This document shows, in pieces, positions 52,878 to 63,800 of a stretch of 64,000 nt of DNA (the stretch's first letter is position 1; each line of letters begins with the position of its first letter). The DNA is from Lineus longissimus. Taxonomy: Eukaryota; Nemertea; Pilidiophora; Heteronemertea; Lineidae. The notes under the pieces were generated by a model, which did not search any database, was not told the origin of the DNA, and worked only from the letters and a program-made list of their open reading frames with translations. The stretch spans positions 12,154,001 through 12,218,000 of the forward strand of contig NC_088316.1 of NCBI RefSeq assembly GCF_910592395.1, in the 5' to 3' direction. Both the position numbers and the translations under genes were made by a program.

Positions 52878-54893
52878 ATGCATAATGCCCACCTACAGGA
52901 AGGGAGAAAACGCACCGAAAAATTAGGTCCTTCTATTATAAGTTTCTTTCATTGCAGCTTGTAATATGTCGTAATTTCAGGGCAACTGATTACAGAAGTA
53001 GGAGAATAATAATATATAATTTATCCGCAGGTATGATAACATATTGCTTTCAGGTCCAGTTGCAGCCAAGGGGGAATCGTAATGGTGTAGCTTGGATTAG
53101 GAAGAGAAATTATGCAATGCTTGCTGGATTGTAGTGTAGAATTACGTTGGGAATTGTAATATATATTAGGTGTATATGAGTGACGGAGGGAACTAACTTA
53201 GTATTGAAAAGTTACTTGGAAAAAAGGAGTTGGAACTCTTAGGAAACCGGTTCCGTACTCTGAAGATTAATCTGATTTTAATTCATATGCGCATTCGTAT
53301 CCACAGTATAGAACTGTGTATTGATTGTGACAGAAATAGTGAAGAAAACGGACTCACGGCAACAAGGTGCGGGGTCAACCTTGAGAAAGAGGCGGCATTT
53401 CTGGTAAGAGGAACCTTTGCAAATAACTACATTGGGTAATTGCCATTTAAATTTCTAAGACCAGCTTTCTCAAAATGTGCCCCTCGCCTTGTGTCGGTCG
53501 GTTACAAAAATGAAATATGTATTAATGGTTACGATATATATATAAACAGGACCAGGCCACAATCTGGAATGCCGTATCTTGAGATGTATCTTGATATATA
53601 GATTGGCCAAACCGAGGCACGAGAACTGCGCTGTAATGATAGGTACTATTAGTATAATATAATTAATCTTTTTGTAGAAAATAGAAGTAGCCCAACAGAG
53701 AACATGAAGGTGATGACGGTAATGATACGAGGACCGAATAAAATCTGCGAATGGCAGAATCCTTTCTTTTGGTTTATGTTAATTAGGATCCAAGAAAACG
53801 GTAAACCTTCATGTTCGACAAAGAAAAAAAAAATGGGTTGGGATGGGACATATATTCACTCGGATAACGACAGTCAGCATAGAGGATCAACCTATCATGT
53901 CTTGCATTATTATTGTGGAGGTGGCTTCCTGGACTCTCAGTGCGGCGTACCGTCGTCTTTCTATTATATGCAAGTGTGTGCATGTCATAATTGGACACAG
54001 TACATTTTGGATTACCAGCAGTTGTTGGATTAAAGGAACGTTCAGAACCAATTTTAAGGATCGTTATGTATAGAGGTGAGAACGCAGGCGGAAGAAGAGT
54101 GAAATATCGGATAGTCCGTCCGATATGTACAGCCATGCCAGGGTTGGGCCGTACAGATTTTATACGCCGTGTTGACGTATATACGTATAGATTGCGCCAG
54201 AAGTGGCAGGAGTCAATTTCCTGCTATACGCATTTTTACTCACCTGGAGGACACAGTTTCGTTTCTTATTCCCGGGTGTAGTCCGTGGTCAGTCAAACTC
54301 GTGAACAATTATTATCGGACGTTACTATGCCATATCATACGAGTGTGTCATCGCAGAGCATGTTATAAATGATACATGTACACGCATGTGTAAGACACTT
54401 ACATAACTCTGCGATACTGATATAATTAACAAAAGTGCGAGCTTTTGTATGGAGCCGTGGGAGTGCGACTGATATCCAAATATTGCAATTGGCCGAACCT
54501 ATACGGACGTGAGAGATCGATACAAAGAAACATTCCTGCCTATTGTTCCTGAATGTAATAAACACTAATTACTCCGAAGGGCGACCGAGGACTCCTATAC
54601 TTTTTCGCAAATTCTGCTCATACATAAATGTCCTCAACTGCATGTCTGCCGAGTTTGATGAAATAGCATGGAAAGTTCCTGTGTTGGCAAAGTTACATTT
54701 AATTTTGCCAGCGCCACAAGTACTGGAAAATCGTCAGGCACCTTATTACATATATATAGAGGATTGAAGGAAAGGCTGTATATGCCGCTATCGGAGCGTG
54801 GAAGCCACCAGGATCTGACCCTGGACTTCGAACATTTTCCGACGGATTATGGACAATATAGTATTTGGTGTTTTTATCTCGGGGACGAGAGAA
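52878..54893 (+). other. Noncoding 3' region of the LTR element
   Basis: Two kilobases between env and the purine tract. Open frames up to 117 codons exist on both strands but overlap and lack motifs; none is supported. Confidence 0.5.
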
Positions 54894-54919
54894 CTTTTTT
54901 TTTGAGGGGGGGGGGGGCG
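54894..54919 (+). promoter_or_regulatory. Polypurine tract
   Basis: A T-run is followed by GAGGGGGGGGGGGGCG immediately before the right LTR, the expected plus-strand priming site. Confidence 0.75.
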
Positions 54920-55475
54920 TGTAACATATCTGTTGTTGGGCTACATTAAAGCGCCAGTATATACATAAATATATAATTTCTTATGTAGAGTCAGAGCGAG
55001 ACTGGGTTAATTGTGGGATGTCGGGGCGTTGTTGATGCTGATTGGACCCTTCGGGTGGCCGGCGAAGTCCGTTCCACCCAACTTGAAAGAAATGTAAAGG
55101 GTTCGATCCACATCCTAGTGTTAAGGGGGTCTGAAAAAGGGTTCTCGATGACGTTGGTTGTGTCCATGACGACCGAGATAATTAATTCACGCTCTCGCCC
55201 TCTTTTTCCCGATTTTATCTAGGTAGGACCTCAAATCGTAATGATGTCTAATTTAGGCCTGATTCTATCCTTAAATGCATGCATGTACATATCATCACTT
55301 CCCCAACTCTTTAATATATATATTGGCGCAATCCTGAGTTGATTTAGTCACTGTTTGAACACCTTCACGGGAGTCTGAGCCACTTTTGTGAACACATCAC
55401 CGGTCCATCCCGGGTATTCCATCGACCTGGGAGAGGACAAGAACCTACGAATGATTAGGCGCTTCCTGTTCAACA
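54920..55475 (+). repeat. Right LTR
   Basis: 556 bp, followed by the target duplication CTGA and then host exon sequence. Confidence 0.93.
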
Positions 55476-55479
55476 CTGA

Positions 55480-55571
55480 CAGTGATGACGACCCTCTCGA
55501 TGGTATTGAGCGTGATCTCAGTCTTGGCCTCAGTCGAAGTATGCTAGAGGAATTGGATATAGAAATGGCAG
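55480..55571 (+). CDS. DFAENY-family gene, exon 2 right half
   Basis: Continues the interrupted exon with SDDDPLDGIERDLSLGLS and ends in phase 1 at a GTATGA donor (MLEELDIEMA). Acidic, probably a linker. Confidence 0.78.
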
Positions 55572-55824
55572 GTATGACATCACTTCATGTTTAATTCAGG
55601 GCTTAACATAATTTTGGAAGGAAATAGTATTTGAAAGATACTTACCTGTAGTAGTTGTAACTCTCCAATGAAGTATTTCATTTTAATAGTATTACCCGGT
55701 ACAAACCAATGAATCTCAATGAGTATTTCAGCCCTTTAGGTCTGGAGTGGAGAAGTATTTTAAGATTTCAAGTGCACCCTCCAGTAGTGCAAGCGCCTTT
55801 TGACCTTTCCTTCCTTATTTGCAG

Positions 55825-55913
55825 GTATGCAAGCCATTGACCCACTGCTGTCCAGCAGTCCTCTTCGAAGCGATGGTGGCGCAGGTACCGGTACTAGACC
55901 ACAAGAGCTTGAG
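55825..55913 (+). CDS. DFAENY-family gene, exon 3
   Basis: An 89-nt exon after TTATTTGCAG, phase 1 to phase 0, ending at GTATGT. Encodes a Ser/Gly-rich linker (LLSSSPLRSDGGAGTG) that bridges the catalytic-like region and the C-terminal domain. Confidence 0.72.
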
Positions 55914-56138
55914 GTATGTAAATTGCAAATTAGTGAATCTTAGTCTTATCAATGAATTTAATAGAGGCTCTTGACTGTATTAGAAATGCAGTGTCACATG
56001 CACTCTTGAGTCTGAACTAAATTAGTCACCCAGTGTCACAAAGTCACTATAGTAACCAATGTGAAATCAGTATTCCTGAGAAATTCCAGACACTGGCTAT
56101 GTTTGCAGTTGGTTAAAATATCTTGTATTCGATTTCAG

Positions 56139-56429
56139 ACTAGAGAAGTGGGCCAATATTATGCTACATATTGGTCCAAGAAATTCTATATTGGACAGAT
56201 CGTTTCATTCAAGAAGGACAAGAGCATGACCAAACTGAAGTATCTAGAGCAAGTTGGTGCGAACTTTTTCAAATGGCCGACAACACCGGACAATGACGAG
56301 GTAGAAAATGATCGTATTTTCCATGGACCTGTAGTACTCCAGCTAGCTCCTGAAGGTTACACAGTGAAAGAGGACGAACTGGCAGCCATTCGTGACAAGC
56401 ACTCTATCCTAAAGAAAGTGCTCAAGTGA
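56139..56429 (+). CDS. DFAENY-family gene, terminal exon
   Basis: Starts after TTCGATTTCAG in phase 0 and ends at TGA. Encodes a compact C-terminal domain with GQYYATYWSKKFYIGQIV, FFKWP and IFHGPVVLQL: alternating aromatic strands like an SH3/Tudor-type barrel, followed by a helical KHSILKKVLK end. A similar C-terminal module accompanies the DFAENY region in other members, as far as I recall. Confidence 0.72.
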   Translation, partial: TREVGQYYATYWSKKFYIGQIVSFKKDKSMTKLKYLEQVGANFFKWPTTPDNDEVENDRIFHGPVVLQLAPEGYTVKEDELAAIRDKHSILKKVLK

Positions 56430-58036
56430 ATATTGACTATTTGATCACTGTTTGAATTAGGGGCAGTCCATAATCAATCAAGATGATAATTCAGTGTTAC
56501 CGTAGTTGATAGAGAAATTTGCCATCTGTTAATTGTTAAAATTGTTACTTAAGTGTTAGTGTTGATTTTGTTCTATTCACTAGTCTGTTGTTATGTAGTT
56601 CCCCTTAGAATGATGGAGCAAGCAATAGCAAGGAGTGTAGCAAGTATGTTGAAGCAAAGAAAAGTAAAATGATGTCTAGTTCTACCTCATGCTTATTCCC
56701 TCCACAAAAACAAAGAGATATATTTTCTGCTAGCTTCAGAATACTTTTGCGATGCTCCCTCGCCTTGGTGCCTCTGGTGCTGGTACATTTGGGTGACTTG
56801 AGAAGAAATGTTGAAAGCAACAAAACAGAACACACAGGATGGTGCATATTGAGTATTATTCTCAAAGACATTTCTATGTTACATAGTGCTTCATTGAAAT
56901 CATGCATAGTGGCAATGTTTATTCATAGTGATTTCAGATTATGCAATTCTTTTCTTTGCTTGCAACTTCAAGACAAAGAAAGGGATTGAATAATCTGAAA
57001 TCACTATGAATTTATGGCACCCCTCACCCTTCAAGGCTCAATAGGATCTGCCTACGGGAGATCACACGGATCCTTGTCCAAGACTTGGGACTTGCCACTC
57101 ATTCTGCATTGACATTGTCCTGTCTCAATCCAGGTCTCCAAGTATATAATACTATTAGATTTTTTGAGTTGGGTAACCAGGAATAGGAAATGATGGATAG
57201 TGAGATGTAAAAGTTTGTGCAAGCTACTACATAGATACTACATAGGACAGACATGCAGGATGAGTGGGTGGTTTAGTGCCATAGACATAGGAAGCATTTA
57301 TAGTGGTACATAAAGAGGCATGCGTTAAACACATAGCTATTATGAACTATACATGTATGAAATTCTAGGGAACAGTCAGAATTAAATGAACATACGTTGG
57401 AAAAGTAAATATCCCAGCTAGAACAATGAGGGAGCCATTAGTCATTTTAACTAAAAATTATTGCCAACTTTTCCGTCCATTATTTGTACGTTCATTATGT
57501 TTGATGAATTGGCCTGTGAATGCCTCATAAATGTCTTACTGAAAGGTTGTGCATTTTGTGCCTTTGACTGTTTCATACAAACTAAGAGCCATCATAATGA
57601 AGCCAGTTTACAGATTGTATTGTTGTTGTGAACCAAATTTTAGATATTCAATAGTGTCACATGTTGGATCAGATCCTCGAATTTGATAAATTTTAATGCC
57701 GTTTGATAATTTCAGTTGAGTTTCTCAGTGTTAAATTTAACTTGGTATGTTTCTATTCCTAATCTGTCAAATTTTGTACATCAGTCATCAATAAACAAAG
57801 GTTTTTTAAGGATATTTTATTGTTATTTTCCGTCCAATTCTATGTGCGTTTATTCCCGTTGTCAAAAAGTTATTCAAAATTATCTGGCTTGTCATAAATG
57901 GTAGTGATTTCAACTGTCTATTTTGTGAAACCTGATTCCCTTGGCTATCAGAAAAGCTAGAAAATAATGTTTAATAACAGGTTTGACATTTTATCCCATT
58001 GTCACATTTTTGTAACACATTAGCAAATTTTGAGCC
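56430..58036. other. 3' flank of DFAENY gene, no further gene
   Basis: AT-rich sequence with only short spurious frames; contains the strong hairpin at 56922-57010. Confidence 0.5.
56922..57010. repeat. 89-nt near-perfect hairpin
   Basis: Arms of about 37 nt starting TTCATAGTGATTTCAGATTA and its complement pair with about four mismatches around a loop of about 15 nt. Size and shape are pre-miRNA-like, but a palindromic MITE scar is equally possible. Confidence 0.75.
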
Positions 58037-59202
58037 AATTAACACCCTTTACAAGGAAAATCACATAAATAATGAAATCAAACGAGGGATTTTTCAAACC
58101 CTAAACCAAAAAAAAGAGTTTAGAAAGTTTGATTGCAACAATAAACAAATTTGGAACGAATTTGCTTAAGTGGTCAGAGAGAAAATTCAATCGTTTCAAA
58201 TTGTATTAGTTTATTCCCCCATGAAAATTAGAACCGAGTGTGGGTTTCCTGTAGAGGGAACCATTACAATAGTAGTTAAGAATACAAATGATATAGAGAT
58301 AAAAAAGGACGGTACAGACTTAGGTTTCCAAACCAATGGAGGGGAGGGGGAAGAGGAAGTAGACTTCGACTTCTTGGGTGAGGTGTCTGCAGACTCTGAG
58401 TCTGAAGACGAGTCGGGTGTGTCAGATGTTGTGGGTTTGGGGAAGAGAAGCGCAACCAGCGCGGAGGGGGAGGCAGGGGGTCAACCGGAAAAGAAGAAAA
58501 GACTGACCGAGTGTAATTTATCTGAGTCCAGCAGCGATGATAATGGCCCGTGTGAAAACGAAAATGGGGGATGTGACCCGACAAGACGCATCTCGAGAGT
58601 CACTAAACCCCCAACTGGGAAAAAATCCCCTACAATCACCCGAGTTGATAGCGCACATGGAATAAATTCAGTGGCCACATTTTTCGACGAACGGGACAAA
58701 ATGTCCAAACTAAATGAAAATCAAAATCTCTCCCATGAAGAGAGAATGTTTCAAAAGAAACACTTGGAAAAGTGTCGATGTCATGGGGGAAAAGACAAAG
58801 AAACTATGATCAACGATTATCAAAAGATTTGTTCGGTAAAAACAATTCAGTTTGAAACAAGAGAAAAAACCGTTGGTTTATTAGCAAGAGAATCAAATAT
58901 ACGTCAAAACTGGGTAAAAGGGGCCGAGAGTCTTGTGAATCAGTTACAAAAATTAACACACGCGATGGGTAAATTCGAAACGAAACAAACCTGCGATTCG
59001 TTAATAAAACCATTTTTCGATAAAGAAATAGCGCACGGAGAATGCAAACGGTGCACTCTCCATTGCTTGCCTTTGTTGGCAAGCAACATTAAAATGCCAG
59101 TAGGACGTCCGGTAAATCAAAAAAAAAAAAAAAAAAAAAATCGGATTAAATAGAGATACTGGTATGAAACCACAAAGTAGAATTCCCTATTCAACTAGAA
59201 AA
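58037..59202 (+). CDS. Unknown acidic/Cys-rich ORF, copy B
   Basis: Near-identical to copy A (41245-42404), but without its frameshift: one frame runs 58170-59153 (327 codons, no ATG at its start). Here GAA of copy A (in FAEVV) is a TAA at 58167-58169, cutting off the upstream extension. Layout as in copy A: ordered N region, acidic linker, EKKKR basic patch, CRCHGG and CKRCTLHC, then an expanded poly-Lys run. Each copy is broken at a different place, so neither is obviously the functional one. Function unknown. Confidence 0.55.
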
Positions 59203-59956
59203 TGAAACGGCCAGGGGCCATTGTGCTCACCGTATAGATATTTGGTGCTTTGGAATTCATCCAGGTTAAGAAACATTGTACATGTATAGTATATAGGTCA
59301 AACCAAAGTCGGTATGACATGTGATGTATCGTTGCTTGGAGTAAGTACCATTATGTAACCATAAGAATATCATCAGAAACAAGTCACTAATAAACGAGAT
59401 ATTGCACTTTTTACCAATTTTAGTTTTGGCCTCTTGGTGGCCAAGTTGAGTACCAGATCAGATCGAAATTCGGTGTCCAAGGTGACATGACGTAGGGAGT
59501 CATGTGCACCAAATTTCAAGTTCATAGCTATAGTGATTAAGAAACGTGCCATCAAACGACCAATCTCATATGATATGTGATGTATCCCTGCTAGGAGAAC
59601 CTACCATAAAAATGTTATTGAAAACGAATCACTAATAAGCGAGATATCACACTTTCTAGGTTTTCACTTTTGGCCCCCTGGTGGCCAAGTCGAGAATCAA
59701 ACCGGACTGAAATTCAGGGTCAGAGGTAAGCTGACCTAGAGGGTCCTTTGTACAAAGTCTCAAGTTCATAGCCTTAGGGGTTAACAAACGTGCTACAGTT
59801 ACGCTAAAATGGCCAATTTAAGCCGTTTGACCTCTGCGACCTTGAAAAGAACATCAAATCAAAAACCCGTATCATATGTGATGTATCCTTGCTAAGAGTA
59901 TCTACCATAACATTTTTACCGAAAACTAATCAGTAATAAGCGAGATATGGCACTAT
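59203..59956. repeat. Divergent relative of the 1.1-kb repeat, copy 4
   Basis: Begins TGAAACGGCCAGGGGCCATTG immediately after copy B of the unknown ORF. Contains GGCCCCCTGGTGGCCAAG blocks and one half-site module (about 59,838), but is far diverged and lacks the terminal hairpin. Confidence 0.7.
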
Positions 59957-60548
59957 TAAAGGGGCTGTCCACCTAAGAGCCAAAGTGACGGTTTGTGAGC
60001 TATTTGAAAACGGTAACACCTATGACTTTCATACTTTCAGCAATGATACTTTGATCAAAAACATTAATTATGGTATTATTTGTGATTTTTTATAACATTT
60101 TTTTTTGAAAAAAATGACTTTTATAGCCTTTAAAATGCAGGAAATAATATGATTAAGTAGAATTCAAGGTGGTAAATAGATTTGGGTACATGTTACGCAC
60201 AAGATAGCTTAAAGATTAATTCCATTCATGTATGCAAATAGGCAAAAGCAGCTGCTGAAAGTAGTGAGAAACCATGAAAAAATGTGCCAGAGCCGAGGAC
60301 AAAATAATTGAAGTGTGACTGAATCCAGGGAAGGACCTACCACAATAAGTCCTTGATTGGAAGGTTCGATTCCCATTTGGGGGACATGGCTAGCTATGCA
60401 TGTCAATGCATTGCTGGCATAGCAGTGTTAGAATGATCACCCAGGTGAAACCTTGTATAATCTAATAAAAGTGCCTTGGCTTTTCAATGACTAGTGGACA
60501 AAGGTCGTTGGCATGCAGGTGGTCACAAAAGAAGTAATGTCATTATTG
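59957..60548. other. No gene recognised
   Basis: Includes AAGGGGCTGTCCACCTAAG and a T-rich run; no coding motif. Confidence 0.4.
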
Positions 60549-61408
60549 GTGTGTTCACACTGGATGCGAATTGAAACCGTATTCCGTAGAGCGCTCTCCG
60601 GAATACGAATTGGTTAATCCAGTTTCAGAACGGTCGCGTCACACTGGCCCGAATACGCATTCAAATCGGTTTAAAACGCGCCACACTAATGCGTACTAAC
60701 GACGCGCCATCTATTATCATTATTATTATTATTTATTAACCTCCCATATGGGAGAATAAAATTTACAAGTACAAAACATATAAGTATATAATATCACAGT
60801 ATCACACAGTCATTATTAACAAGTTAAAATCGCGAAAGGTGCTTGACCATTTCCATCTCCCGGCCATGCCTATTGCCAAAGTTCGAGTCAACACCACCGT
60901 CGCTAAATGCGGAGAATCCCGGCCTCGCCCTCGAAAACGAGGCCAAAACCGGGGAAAACCCCGCCGCAACGATGTTGTTGACCAGCGTACCTTTGACCAA
61001 CGAACCGGCGGCAACATACCTTGCCAGGAAATGAAAATGCAAGTCACGTGCAAGGGAGTTGATTTTTCCCTATTCTATGGCATAACAAAAACGATTTGAG
61101 TTAATGAATTTAAATACATCAGTTAACTAGTTCGGAGCACTAGTTCCCGCGGTCAAAGGTCACTTTCCATGCGCCGGGCGCATGCGCAGTGCGATCGAAA
61201 ACCTTAATTCGTATCAAGCGCGTCACACTTGAAATCTCAATACGGTTTCGTTGATTCGGATTAGCTGATTCGCATTCAATTCGGTTTAAGAACCGTGTTG
61301 GTTAAAGCGGATTGAGATCGGTATGAACCGAATTGAGTGTGACGCCCCAATACCTATCAACGTTTTTAATTCGAATTCAATTCGTGTTAAAACCCCAGTG
61401 TGACCACG
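60549..61408. mobile_element. MITE with GTTCACACTGG ends, internally interrupted
   Basis: Ends GTGTGTTCACACTGGATGCG and (inverted) GTGGTCACACTGGGGTTTTA. AATTCGTATT-like words occur near both ends, as in the MITE at 28083. A TTATTATTATT-flanked block at about 60,712-61,120 looks like a secondary insertion. Confidence 0.65.
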
Positions 61409-61643
61409 GCATATGACTTATGGTGCAGGGCCCATATTCATAAACGTACTTAAGTCAAAGTATGACACCTATCTACCTACTTAACTCAAGTATCATACTT
61501 AAGTGGAATTCAATATCCTACTTATCCAAAGTATGATACTCAAATTCCTACTTATATTTAAGACACCTCCAGACCTGTCTTAACTTTGAGTAGGTTGGGT
61601 GTTCGCTATAAAAAAATCAATTTAGACTCTACATTGGTGGAGA

Positions 61644-62684
61644 ATGGCTGTGTTTATGATCGCTGCGCTAGAAGAACTGGAAGGACAACGTGCTATGCGG
61701 CGAGAGAGGGTATTTCGGGACCGTGTCCATCCGTTGGACATCTATAACGATGTGGAACTTTATCAACGATATCGTTTCGATAACCATTTTGGAACTGATT
61801 GATGTGGTAGGTGATGAACTTGAGCCACAGACGTTGAGGAATCATGCTCTACCAAGTTCACTAAAACTACTTGCTGCCCTTCGATTTTATGCTTCCGGGT
61901 CATTTCAAATGGTCACAGGTGATACAGTGCACGTATCACAACCAACAATGTGTAGAGTGATTTCCCAAGTGACCCATGCACTGCTTCCTCTGTTGCCAAG
62001 AGCCGTGGAATTTCCAAGTATTGCAAATATTCCGAACATTGTCGCCGAGTTTCATGATATTGCGAACTTTCCCTGTGTTGTTGGTTTGGTCGACGGCACA
62101 CACATTTGGATTCAAGGCCCTAGCCAGCACGAGTGGCGCTACGTCAACCGGAAGAACTATTACTCAATAAATACCCAAGTCGTGATGGTGCTAGATGTCG
62201 ATTCATCAACGTGGTAGCAAAATGGCCAGGAAGTACCCACGACTCTGTGATTCTTAGGGAAAGTGCACTTCCACGAGTTTTTGAGGAACGAGCAGCAGAC
62301 GAATTGCTTTTGGGAGATAGTGGGTACCCACTGAGACCATGGCTCATGACACCTTTCCTCAATCCTAACACTGCCCAACAACGTGCCTACAACAGAGCTC
62401 ATAAGAGAACAAGATGTTTGGTGGAAAGAGGCATTGGACAATGGAAAAGAAGATTCCACTGTCTCCACGGCAAATTGAGATACAACCCGAGAAAATCATG
62501 TGAGATAATTGGCGTGTGTGCACTTCTACACAATATTGCCATCAACAGAGGGCTGCCCGATTTTGACGAACAACCAATCGAACTGCGACCGCAACCCGAT
62601 GTTGATCCAGAAAACGTAGTTCCCTTACCTGACAGAGCATACGGGGTTGGGAGAAGAAATCAATTGGTAAATGTCCACTTCTAA
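61644..62684 (+). pseudogene. Harbinger (HARBI1-like) transposase, two frameshifts
   Basis: DDE transposase that cuts and pastes the element. From the ATG at 61644 (MAVFMIAALEELEG) the frame is lost at about 61,795. A second frame carries the helical N region and VSQPTMCRVI, then CVVGLVDGTHIWI (first catalytic Asp). Another shift at about 62,195 leads to the frame with AKWPGSTHDSVI (second Asp), GDSGYPLRPWLMTPF and RCLVERGIGQWKRRF (Glu), ending at TAA. All three catalytic residues are present, but the protein cannot be made in one piece. The 346-codon total is the normal family length. Confidence 0.88.
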
Positions 62685-62749
62685 TGATCAAGGTGAGTTT
62701 AGTTTAGTCAAGATATACATTTTGTTTTTATTTTCACAAAAGTTACACA

Positions 62750-63116
62750 TCAAAGATTGGTTAGAGAGTAATCGTATGGTCGGTTATTGCTCATATCATA
62801 ATTGCCAACTTCATCTCGTTCAAGCTTTCTCTTCTTAAGTTGCAACACTTCAATTTCTAAAACAAGTTTAGTTTTCTCCAATTTAAGCTTTTCGATTTCT
62901 AATGTGGACCTCGTCTTCTCGAGATCCAAAAGCTCTGCGTGGCTGGCTGCTCGGGCTGTAGCTTCTTCATTGAAACTGGCTTTTTGTTTCTTCGTAGCTG
63001 ACTCCACGTCTGGCAAAGGGGGACAAGGATCCGGAATTGCAGACGGTGTAAGACTCCTTCTCGTTGTAAGAAGTTGACTGCATGCTTGCGATTGCTGTTC
63101 ACGAATGGAATCCGTA
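62750..63116 (-). CDS. Harbinger Myb/SANT-like protein, exon 3
   Basis: Terminal exon, starting after a TTTTACAG acceptor (completing a split Ser codon) and ending at TGA. Encodes a Pro-rich linker (SLTPSAIPDPCPPLPD) and a long charged coiled coil (LLDLEKTRSTLEIEKLKLEK onward), likely for dimerisation or for partnering with the transposase. Confidence 0.78.
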
Positions 63117-63242
63117 CTGTAAAATAAACAATGGTTGCGATTACCGTACAGGTAAATGTACACGTAAATGTAAATTGACTATTTCTTTGAATCAGGATTG
63201 ATTGCAGCCAGTATTTGGACTGATTGCAGTACATGTACTTGC

Positions 63243-63417
63243 CTTGAACTACTACTTCCACTTGCCGTAGATGTACTTGTAGTGGGAGTATTTGAGACAA
63301 CAGCCGGCGTGTTTTCAATGCCACCTTCTATCCCTGTGAGTGTTGGGTCATCTTCACCCAAAATTGCCAACACTTTCTGCGAAATCAGTGACGGTTCAAC
63401 TGGTGCCGGTCCTCCTC
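63243..63417 (-). CDS. Harbinger Myb/SANT-like protein, exon 2 with GC donor
   Basis: Follows a TCCTTTAG acceptor in phase 1 and ends in phase 2 at TCAAG/GCAAGT, a GC-AG intron. Encodes a disordered Gly/Ser/Thr-rich linker (GGGPAPVEP, then TSTSTASGSSSS). Exon phases match on both sides, giving one frame of about 272 codons over three exons. Confidence 0.75.
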
Positions 63418-63523
63418 CTAAAGGATAAATGCAAATAATTGAATACAGCATGATAAAAAAACTGTTGTTAAAATTATTTTTTGTTGTATTAAATGTTAAA
63501 CTTGAAAGTTATTTTGCTCTCAC

Positions 63524-63800
63524 CTGTTTTAGCTAGCTCTTTACGATATTTCCTGTATTCATCCTTTGCATTTGAACACAAATTCTGCCAATTCTTGAGA
63601 TAGTCAGCATCGGACCTCGTAACCGACGGATTTCGCCTATTCATGGCGGAGGTGATATTCTGCCACGCATCATGTTTCTTCTTATTTGAAATATTGGCAC
63701 TGAACTTTCCCGTCACTACATTAAATACATTCTCATATTCCTCGCAAAGTCGATATTTTTCACCTTCCGAAAAATTTGGCTTGCGCTTAGCCTTGTCCAT
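63524..63800 (-). CDS. Harbinger Myb/SANT-like protein, exon 1
   Basis: The ATG at 63800 starts MDKAKRKPNFSEGEKYRL; the exon ends in phase 1 at a GTGAGA donor. It encodes a trihelical Myb/SANT-like (MADF-type) DNA-binding domain with NKKKHDAWQNITSAMN and KNWQNLCSNAKDEYRKYRK. In PIF/Harbinger systems this partner protein carries the transposase into the nucleus and binds the element ends. Unlike the transposase, this gene shows no disruption. Confidence 0.85.

Larger units (their letters stand above)
44691..55475 (+). mobile_element. Env-bearing Ty3/Gypsy-type LTR retrotransposon, 10.8 kb
   Basis: Two LTRs of about 556 bp are nearly identical and both begin TGTAACA and end TTCAACA. They enclose a primer-binding site, protease, RT, RNase H, integrase with chromodomain, an envelope-like gene and a purine tract. 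CTGA flanks both ends (44687-44690, 55476-55479). No gag gene is recognisable. RT, pol and integrase frames are broken several times and env once, so this copy is defective. LTR similarity (only a handful of differences) nevertheless suggests a fairly recent insertion. Confidence 0.93.

Noticed and set aside
53704-54281. Extra genes downstream of env in the LTR element
   Set aside because: The frames overlap on both strands, are short and lack motifs; they look like chance open frames in the 3' region.
60330-60400. Possible tRNA-derived SINE (GGTTCGATTCC B-box-like motif)
   Set aside because: No convincing A box at the right distance, no cloverleaf and no repeat boundary could be seen.
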